DNA from: Distichodus sexfasciatus
Lineage: Eukaryota > Chordata > Actinopteri > Characiformes > Distichodontidae
Direction: 5' to 3'
Length of the DNA stretch: 64,000 nt
Assembly (NCBI GenBank): GCA_032718565.1
Contig: JAVGVS010000314.1
Span: 447,599 to 511,598, forward strand
A model generated the notes under the pieces. The model ran no database searches. It was not told the DNA's origin and saw only the letters and a program-made list of their open reading frames with translations. The position numbers and the translations under genes are program-made. Shown one piece after another: positions 30,809-42,589 of the stretch; positions within the stretch are counted from its first letter, which is position 1; each line of letters starts with the position of its first letter.

Positions 30809-32363
30809 TTAATTAATGAATTCACTAGTTCAAAACGAGATGAACATAGCGTATGTGTGGCCTCGTGTCGGATTATTCCAGATTTAAGATTTAACGCCAG
30901 ACGACTTTAGAGCAGTGTCTTCCCGAAATAATAGGGGCACTTGGATATCCTAATGAAAGCTCCGAGGAGAGTAATCTGCAGCTCCACAATGCGCACAATT
31001 AACGGCTATCGCCGCGCATTACAGCACTCTCGCTCTCGATAAGCGGCGTCCGTATGTCTGAGAAACGAGGGGGAGAGTTGTCTCTTTTCATTATGGCATG
31101 ATTAGATTTGTGACTTTGACAAGCTAATTGATGGCTGGTGGAGGAAAACACTTCATCATCATCGACTAAAGATTCCGCGTCTGAGATGTCACTGAAAGTG
31201 AAGTGCTTTGGAAAGCAAAAACATTCCCAAAAAATAAGTGGGAGGTGCAGAGACACGGACCTAATCAATTCAATCAATGCAAATCCCCGGCAGAATCGGA
31301 CTCGTTATTTGAATAAGCCCAGTTTGCCCTCAGGAACCAACATATCGCAGTAGAACGAGAAACGACAAATTAATGCTGTAAAAGCAAATTGCCGTGACTC
31401 TACGATTCCTGCAGGTGTGCGGTGAAACAAGAAAGAATTAGGCCATGTTCCATTACTCATATTTTAAAACAGAAGCAAATTATGTCGGCTCTGTTTAAAG
31501 CCCTGCGTCAGATCTGGCCAATAAAAAAAGAATCCCAGCAGCTGCTTTTGACACTCTTTAAGTTGGTAACAAAATTCCAGTAAATTCCGAATTTTGCCTC
31601 AGGAACAAATCGTAATAGGAGTCAGAAGTTGGAACAAACTCAATATAAAGCCTCTCAGTGGAACATTGAAACTCGACATGTCTTAGCTGGTGAAAAATGA
31701 TTTAGGAGGCCAGAGTGCCAAGTACGAACTTGCATGAAACGAACAAAAAAGGAATATTCTGGACAATCTCGCTAGAGGATGGTGGTGCAGTGCAGACACT
31801 TTGGTGTTGTCGGAACGGGTCAGAAATTTAGTTTAGTTAATGCCCCTGAGCAAGACCCTTAGGGAAAAGTACTGGATGTAAACTTAGGCTGAATCCCTTT
31901 TCACCCCTTGGCACTAGCCCTTGGCCCTTGGTCCTTGCCACGGAGTAGCAAAGGCCAGGGGTTGGAATTTACAAAATGGGACACCGCTTCGAGAACGTGA
32001 TACGTCATCATTCGTCTCCGGTGAATTTTAGAATCGGGAAATATCTCCTACCCCTCCGTTTGAGTCAACCTCTGAAAGATCTCCGTTTGAAGGGGTAGTT
32101 AGTTCTTCTGCTTTCCCCTATCTCTCTGTCTAAATGAGACATGGCACACCCTACATGTGAATGTGCGAAACAGAGTGGTAGAGCCAAGAGATGAAATGGG
32201 ATTAATCGTTAAAAGATTTTCTAAATTTCTTAGTTCTAGGTGACAGTAGCTTGAACCCCCTGGTGTTGTTTGTTGCAACAGTTTGTGATTTTTGGGAGAC
32301 TGGCGCTGCATGCATGCATGCATTTATGTGTGTCCGGATGTGTGTCCAGGAGTGCATGCTCAC

Positions 32364-32554
32364 CTTGGTGATTTTGGGGTGTGTGCACTTGCTGTTAATG
32401 CCGTTGTGCTCGAGCCACATGCTGGCCGGGTGAGGACAGTGCTGTCTGAGCGTGCAGCGCTTCTCTCCTTTACACCACACGCAGCCGAACAGCGGGTCGG
32501 CCTTCAGGCAAAGACCGCAGCTCTCTCGCCTGGCATCGCACTTATACAGGTGCA
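32364..32554 (-). CDS. plxna4: plxna4 exon: PSI3 domain
   Basis: 191 bp. It starts with TG, so a single base (G, giving valine) is needed from the exon before; ends in phase 0. 63 residues: HLYKCDARRESCGLCLKADP, LFGCVWCKGEKRCTLRQHCP, HPASMWLEHNGINSKCTHPK, ITK. Cysteines at 5, 12, 15, 24, 27, 33, 39 and 56 give the PSI pattern (disulfide-rich extracellular module). KCxxxRESCGLCLKADP is the plexin A mark. The exon upstream ends in the wrong phase for this one. Confidence 0.96.
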
Positions 32555-32893
32555 CTGCAGACACACACAGCGGGTTAATTAGTAAAACATTCAAAAAATC
32601 TAAATAATATATTTTTACATTTATTTTAAAAACTGTTTGTATAGTTCTCAAGACAGGTTATAGAGGGTGGTTTGGTAAGATAAAAAAAGGAATAACTGGC
32701 TGAACTGGTTACGCTATAGTAAATATTTTAAGAATCTGTGCTTTGACTGGAAAACCCACTAATCAATAAATAGTAGCAATAAATGAGAAATGAAAAAAAA
32801 AAAAAAAATTGAAAACAGGCAGAAAAATTTGGGATAAAGTCTTGAAAAGGAAGAGAGAGAGAGAGAAATTATCTGTTTTAAAATAAGTATAAA

Positions 32894-33145
32894 TGTGACC
32901 CAATCTGCCGTAATGAGTCGGAAGTCGGCGCTCTATTTATTTAGATATGGGCCGATTATGTTGACAAACATCACAAAAATAGCGATTTTTCCTTTTTGGA
33001 GACCAGATTAATTTTGAAGACCTTTTCTTTCATATAAGACCAAAAAAGAAAAATCGCTATTTTTGTGATGTTTGTCCACATAATCGGCCCGTATCTAAAT
33101 AAATAGAACGCCGACTTCCGACTCATTACGGCAGATCGGGTCACA
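32894..33145. mobile_element. Foldback element, 252 bp
   Basis: TGTGACCCAATCTGCCGTAA at the left and, reversed, TGTGACCCGATCTGCCGTAA at the right. Arms continue about 108 bp through GAGTCGGAAGTCGGCG and ACAAAAATAGCGATTTTTC with few mismatches. The spacer is about 36 bp. The TGTGACCC ends are shared with the 650-bp elements, suggesting a related terminal sequence. Confidence 0.85.
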
Positions 33146-33159
33146 AATAGATAAAGTGA

Positions 33160-34440
33160 AAAGATAAATAGAAATAAACTATAAGAACAATTCCGGAGGA
33201 AAGGTAGAAAGGGAAAACGGTAGGAAAAAGACAAATAGTGGTAATTACAGACATGTAGAAACAGAGAAATTGTGTGATTACTGTGTACTGAAAAAAGTAC
33301 AAAGAAGTAAAAAAAGGATAAATTCAATTTGAAAGGAAGAAAATTAGAAATAAATGAGACATTGCTTGACAGCGATGTACTGAAGGAAGGGGTAATGGAC
33401 AAAGGAGTGAAAAGGGTAGAAAACTAAACTACAGAAACCATCTCTGGAACAACTGTGATGAAAATGGTGCTGAAAAAAAGCAGAAAGAATTAAGTGATGA
33501 AAAAGGTAGTAAAGGAGAAATAAGGTAAACTAGAAAGACAGTTTCTGAAGGAACTGCATAATTGCTGGAATTATGGAAAATTTCTGGAAAAATTGTGATA
33601 AATTAGGTGCTGAAATAAGCAGAGAAGTAGCGAAAGTGGTGAGAAAGGTAAAAGGAGAAAGAAAATGTAAAAAGGTTAAAAGAAAAGAAAGGTTTTTTTT
33701 TTTTTTTTAAAAAAAAGGTCAAAAAAAGATAAATAAAGTTAATTAGTTGAACAGTTCCTGAAGAAAGCATGATGAAAGCTGTGTGCAGAAAGAAGTACGA
33801 CATGATAAGGTTGTAAAAATTTTAAAACAAGAAATAAAATTAAAAAGGTACAAAATTAGAAGTAAAGTAAAAAAGGAGAAATAAAGTAAAGAAGACAGGT
33901 AGAACTGGATTGCTGTGTACTGAAAAAAGTAAGTAAAAGTAGTAAGTGTAAATAGGAATAAGAATTTTAAAAATAAAAAAGTACATTTGATGAGCAGTTC
34001 CTGAAGAGACTGCATGACTTGCTTTGTTCTAAAAATAATTTAAAAAAAAAGGAAAAAAAAGAAAATTTGTTGAATTAAATTCAAAAGGTACAAAATTAGA
34101 AATAAAGTGAAAAGGTAAAAAGGAGAAATACCGTAGACAGGTAGAACTGGAGAAATCATGTGATTGCTATGTACTGCAATGAAGCAGCAAAAGATAAAGT
34201 GGTGAAAAGGGTAAAATATGAGAAATAAAGCTAAAATGGTAAAAATAAAATTGAAATAAAATGTAAAAAGGCAAAAAGTAAACTTGACAGGTGATTCCTG
34301 TGTTGCCAATTGCTGTGTGCTGAAAAATACAAATGGATAAAATAGTTGTGAATGGGTTTAAAAGGATGAAATAAAGTATAAAATTAAAAAAATAAGAAAT
34401 ATGTAGTTAATAAACAGTACAATAAGTAGTTAAGCGCTAA
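33160..34440. repeat. Degenerate purine-rich tandem repeat
   Basis: Blocks with GTAGAACTGGAGAAATCATG, TGTGATTGCTATGTACTGAA, AAAAGGAGAAATAAAGTA and GACAGTTCCTGAAG-like words recur about every 200-300 bp (near 33,250, 33,540, 33,900, 34,140, 34,300). A related stretch is at 45,300-45,440. Confidence 0.65.
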
Positions 34441-35284
34441 AAACTGTGGTTAAAAACGTGAGAATAAAATCCCCAAGAATGACAAAGTGGCAGGTACACG
34501 TTTCCCATTGAAGAAAAAGGAAAGGCATGAAGTAAAAAATGATGAATAATAAAGTGTTTGCATGAGATAAAAAGATCAGGATGATGTCACAGAGAGTGAA
34601 AAGTTCGAGGTGGAAATCTGAACAGTTTGTTACTGATTTCCTGGGTAAAGAATGGAAATCACATTTTTTAATGTTAAAACGTGCATATCAGTAATTAATC
34701 TGTTATATAATCTGTTATATCCTCTAAAAAATAAACACAAACACTGACACTTTCATTTGTATGATCTTTGTAGAAGCTTTCCATCCAAGTCATTCCTCCC
34801 CACGTAATAAAAGCTCACTACAGGAGTTTAACAGGTGAAGATGAATGATGGAAATTATTACACGCTCAATTATCGTTAATTTTATTTTTTACGCACATGC
34901 ACACTTTTACATATATAACGAGTTCCTTTAAAAAATTGGCTTCTATCATCTCATGCTGACTTTCACTACCGCAGCACTGTCCTTTCCTCCTGCTCTCTCT
35001 CTCTCTCTCTCTCTCTTTCACCCCCTCCACATCCCAAAGTTTGGGCTCCATGGCAACCAGGCATGCGTTTTAATTGCTCCGAGATGCTCCTGTGATCTGT
35101 CCATCAAATTAGGCCACGGCAACAGCACTGAGACTCGGAGCTGGGCCCAGCGGTGTGAAGCGAGCAGTCAGGAGGAGAAAAGCAGCCCTCTACCTGCCTA
35201 AATTAGCCTGCCCTTCACGGAGGCACACACACCGACACGCAAACACACACCTTACACCTCACAAAAAACACACACTTCTTGGAA

Positions 35285-35560
35285 TTGGTGTTATAGTGAA
35301 GCCCTTGACTACTATTGACTAGATGTAAATAAAAGCTAACCCTAACCTTAATCTCAGAAACCAAATCTTTTACCTTTTAGTTTTGCAAATAAAACATGGA
35401 GAGTTTCTATAAAATTATTTTTTCCTCATGGGGAGCGGTCCTTACAAACCAAAATGTCCTCACAAACCAAAATGTCCTCACAAACCATGAAAAATGGACA
35501 CATCATAGCTTTCCCGTTTTAGGGGACAAACAGGTCCTCACAAAATCCTTAAATATATGA
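35285..35560 (+). repeat. Interspersed repeat C, diverged copy
   Basis: GACTAGATGTAAATAAAAGC, TAACCTTAATCTCAGAAACC and TTTTACCTTTTAGTTTTGC follow the order seen at 13,590. An extra tandem CCTCACAAACCAAAATGT occurs near its end. Confidence 0.7.
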
Positions 35561-36109
35561 GCACACACACACTTCTCGGTATTATCAAGTAGTACTACAA
35601 CTACAGGCTGGGTGATATGACCTTAAATCAATTTCACTGCCATTAACATTTTACCTCAATTGACAGTTTTTTTAAAAATGTGTTTTTAGTTTACTGATAA
35701 AGTTTACTGATGATACATAACAACTTCAACAGTAAAATAAAATAACAATTTACAACCAAATTCAGCAGCAATTCTAAGTTATATTTATACGTTACAGAGA
35801 ATAAAAAGGTCTGTTTCCACACAAACACACGCACCACTGGTCAACTGCTTTTAGTCTATAGGACCTTTAACAATGTTTGGGTTTTGCAAGGTATTGTAGC
35901 CAATCAATTATGTTACTATTTACTGTTTGTGTTGGTATGTATCGTGAAACATTGTCAATGAACTAGGAGGGCAAAAACAAACCAAAGTAATTATGTGTTA
36001 ATTTTTGGGCTTTGCAAGTCATTTTCGTATGATAAACAATATAATAAACACTTTGCTGTAAATTAATTCTGACGTTATTGTTCACTGTTAAAGTCACATC
36101 TTGATAATA

Positions 36110-36727
36110 TGTGACCCTCCACGGCAAAACCAGTCGCTTGACGCAACGGAGGTTTCCGAGAAAAACGAGCGTTTATGTTGCGTGGGGTAAAATTTTGGAT
36201 TTTTTGTTTTTAGTGTTTTGAAACAGTGGAAGGTCTATACTGTACTGTTGTGAATAAATTTGGCTGAAAAACTTACCCTTTCCATCCTAAAAACGTGACT
36301 TTCTTGAGGTGAGGAATTCAATTCCAGCAGAATGTTAAAAGTTTCTGTTTTGACCGCTCTACTTCAATATTTACGGTAAATCCACTGGTTGACTAGCGTG
36401 AAGATATTTCTCCGGAATCCATCTTCGTCTCCCGAGTTCAGTTAACCTAACGCAGGTAGGCTATCCGTGTGGCTGTGAATGCAGCGTAGGCTACCGTAAA
36501 TGCAAACGTAGCCGCGACCGCACCAAGCGTCTGTGAGTGCTACGGCGATAGTCAACTTCAAAGGCAGATTTCTCCGTTTCTCACTTGGCGTGACAGGAGA
36601 AACCCGACTCCTTTGAATGTTGATATCTCAGTCATATGTCGTCCGATGTTGATTTATGTCCTTTCATGAAATAACTCAATTTTGAGAATTTTGCGACAAG
36701 CGACTGGTTTTGCTGTGCAGAGTCACA
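36110..36727 (-). mobile_element. 650-bp inverted-repeat DNA element, copy 2
   Basis: Begins TGTGACCCTCCACGGCAAAA and ends AGCGACTGGTTTTGCTGTGC, AGAGTCACA. Nearly identical to the reverse complement of 6,449-7,098 throughout, including GGTAAATCCACTGGTTGACT and GTCACTTGGCGTGA-type interior words, so both copies are comparatively young. Confidence 0.85.
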
Positions 36728-37611
36728 TATGAAAGTATTGCTGTTTGTGATAATTGTGCTTATCAGTCATCACATATTTAAGTGGACACTATGATAATCA
36801 AATTAAATTCTGAATGAACTTGTGAAAGTTACAGAACTCATTAAAGTGATTTTTCAAAGTGCAAAGTTTATCATTTGTTTTACTTTGTATCAGAAAGTGC
36901 TATAAGTTGAGTAATATATGGTTATTTATGTAAAACAGTATCAACCTCAAATTACACACATTCTGACAAATACTTCTTTTATACAGGCTGTATGTACATG
37001 TAATTATATTAAAGTTTTTGCATATTTGAGTCCAGCTACGGCTTTGACAGATGCAGCGAGCCAAAGCAAGAATTACGCCCCTGTCCAGATCCCCCGAGGA
37101 CGGAACAGAACCTTCTGTACAAAGCCGAATAAACAGACTCATACATATTCATCACTTCTGGAGCTTCCAGTGTGTACATTTAAAGTTTGTGCAAGTCTGT
37201 GCTCTGAGTTCACTTATTTATATATTTAGACTCAAAGTCAAACTAAACTTTATTGTCATACAGTATAGTATAGGTAAGTAAGTATATACAGAGACGAGAT
37301 GACGTGGCTGCAGTTTTTACAGTATGAAGAACAAAAAGGCACATAGAGTAGGCAAATATAAATAAACTGAAAAGTATAAAACTAGAGGTAGAAAAAGAGG
37401 CTGCAATTTACATACATGCAGCATTTAGACTACAGTTATGGACCTGGAATTACCGTTTTGTACTGAGTTTGCATAAAATCTGCAGCAGCTCAATGTGAAC
37501 AATTCTGAACAGAATCTATTCAATAGTAATGGTGTCTTTATAAAGTCTAAGATATAGACTTTATAAAAAATAAAATATATATAAAATAAGGTATAAAAAG
37601 GTTTAAATTAG

Positions 37612-38517
37612 GGCTGAGTGATATGGCCTAAACATAATATCACGATATTCTAAAGCTATATCACGATACACGATGTATTTACTGATATATTCTCTCTTTC
37701 TGGGAAAGAACTACATTTCCCACAATCCCCCACACATGAGTCGGAGCGGCATCACAATAATGTGATAGACGCACGTCTGGAATAAATACTAAAAACATAA
37801 AGTAAGTAGCTGTGTTGTGAGTAGAACGCTGGTTGTTGTTATTTATCGGCTAAAAAATGAGTGTTGTCTGTAATAAAGGAGAAGATTTGACTGAACTCGG
37901 GCGTGTTTGTGAGTGATGGCGTTCCACGTGAGAGAGACGAGTGCCCCACACAGCGTGTTTACATCGCGAGGAATGTCATTTATGTGTTTTACGTATTTAC
38001 TTCTGTTTTTGTGATCAGAATAACACAATCACGTCGTCTGCTTACACAGAACATGGAACTGTAAAATGAGCGAGCTATAGTGGTGTATCTTGCTTTCAAC
38101 ACGTTTTTGGGTTAGGGTTAGGGTTAGGGTTAGGGTTAGGGTTAGCCTAACTAGCCTGACTAAATGTTGCTGAGTGCGTCGTGAACGTTGTCGTTTGCAT
38201 CATAAATAGGGGTCGTTTTGTAATTGCGTCATTATGTGATAACTCTAACCCTAATTCTCTTGCCGGAAAAAAGCAATTATATTTGAGTTTTCTTGCGGAA
38301 ATAAATCTCTAGTTAATATTTATCTTCCTCAAAATTCAGGGAAATCTTGACTTTTTTGTGTTTGAAGACTAAAAACTAAAAGGAAGCAAATAAATCGAGC
38401 ATTTCTCTTCAATTCTAAATTAGTTGTAGCTAATTTTTCGAAATTACAAATGTGCTTACCGACATGAAAAGCATTGTATATCGGTATCGGTCTGTAATTC
38501 CCATATCGTGCGTCCCT
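37612..38517. repeat. Possible decayed DNA element
   Basis: Starts TTAGGGCTGAGTGATATGGC and ends CCCATATCGTGCGTCCCTA, wording common at the ends of fish DNA elements. The ends are not good inverted repeats and the limits are uncertain. It includes the telomeric repeat at 38,112. Confidence 0.35.
38112..38145 (+). repeat. Interstitial telomeric repeat (TTAGGG)5
   Basis: Five perfect TTAGGG units followed by TTAG and preceded by TTGGG. It is the vertebrate telomere unit inside an intron. Confidence 0.95.
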
Positions 38518-38559
38518 ACTTTTTACTGTCTTTTATAGCACACCAGGTGCTAACAATCA

Positions 38560-38569
38560 CACACACACA

Positions 38570-38623
<54 letters not shown>

Positions 38624-38935
38624 TACACAGTCTTGTATTACTATCTTTGTGAGGTCTTTCCACAGACTCCCATAATGACTAGATGTATATAATTTTACAC
38701 CTACACCTAATCCTAATCCTAACCTTAACCTCAGTAACCAAAAGCACATCTTTTACCTCTTTCAGTTTCTCAAATAAAACAAGCACATTTTCTATAAAGT
38801 CATTTTTCTCCTCATAGGGTTCTCTCAAATGTCCCCACAAAGCCCAAAAAAACAGATAAAAGTGATTTTAGGGGACAAAAAGGTCCCCACAATGTGATAA
38901 ATACATACACAGACACACACACACTTCCTAGCAGT
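38560..38935 (+). repeat. CA/CT microsatellite plus repeat C copy
   Basis: (CA)n(CT)n(CA)n at 38,558-38,632, then repeat C from TTTGTGAGGTCTTTCCACAG to AAAAAGGTCCCCACAATGTG. Confidence 0.8.
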
Positions 38936-39344
38936 ATGACTGGGACTCTTCTCTTTCATCTGCGAGTTAGGCGCTGCCTTGTGCCGCAAGACACTTAGAA
39001 GACCACACACACACACACATTCTCTCTGTTACACACTTTTCTAGTTGACAAGCGACTGCTGTGTTATCTACGTCACACGTGGCAGCGCCGGAGCTGTGAA
39101 GCGCAGGAGAGCTGCAGGTGCGATATGAGAGTCTGTGGAGAACGTTACGAGGAGTTTAAATAACGTGTCTCAGGGTTTTAACGTCTTTTAATGATTCAGG
39201 ACACGGAGAGAGAGAGTGCAGGTTCCACTCCTTCAGCATAGTTAACGTCTGCTCGTGCTTGGACATATTTATTGCTGCAGGAGGTAGTGGTGAGTTCTGC
39301 AACAGCATGGATGCGTCTGGTGTTCTTTATCTGCTCTCTCTTGT

Positions 39345-39440
39345 TCCCTGGTTCTCTCTCCTATCTTTTTCTTTCTCTGTCTTCCTTCTTTTCCTTTATC
39401 CTTCCTTTCTTTTATCTCTTTCCCCTCTTTCCTTCCCTCT

Positions 39441-39476
<36 letters not shown>

Positions 39477-39570
39477 TTTCTCTCTCTTGTTCCCTGGCTC
39501 CCTCTCTATCTTTTTCTTTCTCTGTCTTCCCTCTTTTCCTTTATCTCTCTGTCTCTTTCCTCTTTCTCTA

Positions 39571-39624
<54 letters not shown>

Positions 39625-39985
39625 ATCTCCCTTTCTCTTTCTTTCATCCGTCTCATCTTCTCTTTCTCTATATACCCCTCTCTCTGCTTTTGTGTCTCCC
39701 TCTTTTCTCTCTCTTCATCACCTGATTTTTTTCATCTCTCTCTCTTTCCATCTCTTTATTTCCTCATCCCTCTCTTAATCTTTCTTTCTACATCTCTCTC
39801 CTTTGGCCTCTCTTTCTCTACATGTGTCTCTTCCTCTCTGCATCTCTCCTTCTTTCTTTCATCTCTCTTTCTCTCATTCTAGCTCTCATTTCACCTCCGT
39901 TTCGCTTCATGTTTCTGAATCTCCTTCTCTATATATGTCTCATCATCATAGTCTCGCTCTCTCTCTCTCTCTCTCTCTCTGCCAT
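39345..39985. repeat. CT-rich tract with (CT)n runs
   Basis: Almost pure pyrimidine on the plus strand, with long (CT)n runs at 39,440-39,475, 39,570-39,622 and 39,957-39,980. Frames of 168 and 207 codons here are leucine/serine/phenylalanine artefacts. Confidence 0.95.
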
Positions 39986-40109
39986 GTGTGACCAGCTGGC
40001 AAAAGATCTATCTTAAACCAGAGCTCTGGAAAAATTGGCTCCTCTCTCACACACACACACAGACACATTGCCCCCAGTTCCCAGTATAAAAAACTCAAAG
40101 GAAGGTGTG

Positions 40110-41365
40110 AGCTTTATAGGAAAGAGAGAATGATGAAAATGAAAAAAGGATAAGAGAGGGAAGGAAGAACAGAAGGGTAGGAAGAATAAAAAAGAAGAGA
40201 GAGGATGAGGGAGGAAGAGGATGAGGGGAGGAGGAAGTGAAGAAAGGTGTGAAGCTAACAAAAGATGAGCAGAGGAAGTGAGAAAATGAGAACGAGGAAA
40301 GAAAGAAGGAGATAAAACAGGAGATCTGGCTGGTGCCGACAAGGTCCGCCACATGCATCACTATTGCGTTGCCATGGAGCCCGGAAGAGGGTAGGAGTAG
40401 AAGGAAGAGGAGCAAGAACAAGAGGAAGTTCACTAGGAAGAAGATAAAGAAAGGATGAGAAGAGAAGGAGGAAGAGGAAGCGAGAAGGAGGAGGAATAGA
40501 AGAAGAAGGATACAAAGGAGGAGAAAAAAAAGGGCAATGGAGGAAAGAAGGGGGAGAAGAAAAGAGTAAGACAGAGAACAGGAGGGAGGGTATGAAGACT
40601 ATGAAGAAAGAGGCGGAAGGATGAGGAGAAGAAAAAAAAAAAAAGAAAGAAGGAGGAATTGGAAGAGGAAAAGGAGGAGGAGTTGGAGGAGAAGGAGGAT
40701 GAACAGCAGGAGGGAGGAGGAAGAGGGAGGAGTGAGAGAAGGAAGAGAGGATGGTGGAGGAAGAAGAGCAGGAATATGAAGGCTATGAAGGGAGGCAGAG
40801 GAGGAGGAAGAGGGAGGTGGAGGGAAAGATGAAAGAAAAGAAAAAGGAGAAGAGGCGGAGGGGGAGGAGTGAGAGAAGGAAGAGGATGAGGGAGTGAGTA
40901 CTAGGGAGAAAAAAAGAAGGAGGAGGAGAAGGGAGGAATAAAAAAGGATGAAAGGGGTAGAAAGAGAAGAAGTAGGGAGGGAGGGTGGAAGAGGAAGAGG
41001 GAGAAAAAAAGGGGAAGAAGAAGCAGTTGGAGGAGAAGAAGGAGGAGGTGGAGGAGGAGGAGGGAGGGAGGAGGGGAGGAAGGAGAGGAAAAGGAGAAAG
41101 ACAAGGTGTAAGAGAAGCAAGAGGATAAGTAGGAGGTGATGGTGGATGAAGAAGAAGATAAAGAGAAGGAGGAACAGGAAGTAGTAGAAAAGGAGAAAGA
41201 GGAGGAGTGAAGAAGAGAAGGAGAAGAGGAGTGAAGAGGAGGAGGAGTGAAGAAGAGGAGGGAAGAAAGGAGAAGAGGATAAGAGGGAGGGGTGAGAGAA
41301 GGGAAGAGGGGGCGAGTGGGAAGAGAGACAGATGTGGATGAAAGAGGGATGAGGAGGAAAGAGCA
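40110..41365. repeat. 1.25-kb polypurine (GGA/GAA) tract
   Basis: Nearly all A and G on the plus strand, hence polypyrimidine in the plxna4 transcript, with GGAGGA, GAAGAA and AGGAGGAG units. It stops at the donor of the exon at 41,367. A non-repetitive island at about 40,315-40,385 interrupts it. Confidence 0.95.
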
Positions 41366-41366
41366 C

Positions 41367-41461
41367 CTTTGTTTGAGCAAGTTGTCGATGCTGAAGTCTC
41401 CATTCCAGATGACCGTCAGATCCACCGGGAGACTGCTCATCTCCATCCCTTCATACGAGTA
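41367..41461 (-). CDS. plxna4: plxna4 exon: PSI2-PSI3 spacer, C-terminal part (phase problem)
   Basis: 95 bp, phase 0 in. 31 residues plus two bases: YSYEGMEMSSLPVDLTVIWN, GDFSIDNLLKQ, then AG and the donor GTGCTC. YSYEG, LPVDLTVIWNG and IDN match class A plexins. Paralogs read IDNP, four or so residues, then VHLYKC without a break. Here the exon leaves two bases, but the PSI3 exon needs one. Literal joining gives serine-alanine-proline-valine and then a stop. The 3' end (LLKQ) is also unlike the family. Possible causes are a base-calling error, a real indel, or an unusual splice site. The exon is embedded in GA-rich sequence on both sides. Confidence 0.9.
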
Positions 41462-41710
41462 CTGCAGGAGAGGAGGAGAGAGGAGAAGGAAGAGAGAGTG
41501 AGAGAGAGAGAGAGGAAGAAAGAGAGTGAGAGAGAAACAGAGGCGGGGAGGGAGAGGAGAGGAAGGAAGAAGAAGTGAGAGAGAGAGAGAGAGAGAGGAA
41601 GAAAGAGTGAGAGAGAGGCGAGAGAGGAGAGAGAGAGAGAGGAGAGAAAAGCCAGCGGCGAAGAGGAGAGAGAGGAGAGAGAGGGAGAGCGGGAGAGGGA
41701 GAGAGGGAGT
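41462..41710. repeat. GA-rich tract
   Basis: (GA)n and GGAGA units, almost pure purine on the plus strand, immediately 5' of the exon in gene direction. Confidence 0.95.
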
Positions 41711-42589
41711 AACAGTGTTCAGCTGGAGTGAATGGTCTGGTTTGTGACGAGCAAACAGAGGAAACAGGAGACAGAAGAGCTCTTCAACAGAAGCGGCTCA
41801 TCCTCCTCATCCTCTTCATCCTCACATCCTCCTCATCATCTTCATCCTCACATCCTCCCCCTGTCTGCTCCCGGAATAACATGTTCCTCTGCACTCTGAT
41901 GCATCAGCACTAACATCAGCTCTCATAACCTTGCTGCTGCTGTTGCTGTCACTGCTGCGCTCTACCACTTTACACCCAGATCCAACTGCAGCACTAACTA
42001 CTGAATCCAGATAAACACCTTTTCTTCTCGCAACAATCCTCTTTCCAGAAGTCCCCAACATCTACCTCCCAGGAGACAAGAAGAATGAAACTTTCTTTGG
42101 TATTCTAGTCCTGCTACTTCCTGCACAATGTCAACAAGTCCTTGATGTTTTTCTTGGAGAGAAGTGGCTTCTTTGCTGCTCTTCTTGACACCAGTCAGCC
42201 ATCCAAAAATCACCACCTCACTGTGCACGCAGAAAGACTCACATCTGCCTGCTGCTATTCCTGAGCAAGCTCTCCTCTGTTGGCAACCTGATCCCAAGAT
42301 GTTCCTGGCACTGGCTGGATGTTCCTGAGTCTTTCTTCAGAGCACATGAAGGTTTTGTTATGAAGTTCATTTTCATAGAAAGGACTTACATTTCATTTGA
42401 TCACTCTTCCTAGCAGCCAGAATTTTTGTTTTGTTTTCTGTTGTTTCATGTCTAGATGGAAATACCAGGAAGTTGAAACTCATATTTATCTCTTGATCTC
42501 GCATCCAAACGTCTTCAGAGCTCAGTAAAAAAGGTCAGCTGATCTTGATGTACCAATACGTCTGTGGGGGCGGCATTTCTGAATCCGTA

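Larger units (their letters stand above)
27263..32363. other. Intron of plxna4
   Basis: Holds SINE-A inverted pairs (27,952-28,265; 30,632-30,808), a foldback element (28,604-28,827), a hAT-like element carrying a SINE-B (28,964-29,462), and a short hAT-like MITE (29,637-29,819). 27,300-27,930, 28,280-28,590, 29,830-30,620 and 31,140-32,360 are unique sequence without recognised features. 30,880-31,130 is GC-balanced and may be conserved noncoding DNA. Confidence 0.85.
32555..41366. other. Intron of plxna4
   Basis: 8.8-kb intron with a foldback element (32,894-33,145), a degenerate purine-rich repeat (33,160-34,440), repeat C copies (35,285-35,560; 38,630-38,910), the second 650-bp element (36,110-36,727), fragments with GGGCTGAGTGATATGGCC (37,612 on), a telomeric repeat (38,112-38,145), CT arrays (39,345-39,985) and a GA-rich tract (40,110-41,365). 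34,480-35,200 and 36,740-37,600 show nothing specific. Confidence 0.85.

Noticed and set aside
39259..39882. 207- and 168-codon plus-strand frames
   Set aside because: (CT)n-rich sequence, low complexity in all three frames.
40599..41446. 255-, 206- and 181-codon minus-strand frames
   Set aside because: Polypyrimidine tract on that strand. Only the short plxna4 exon at 41,367-41,461, read at the N-terminal end of one of them, is real.
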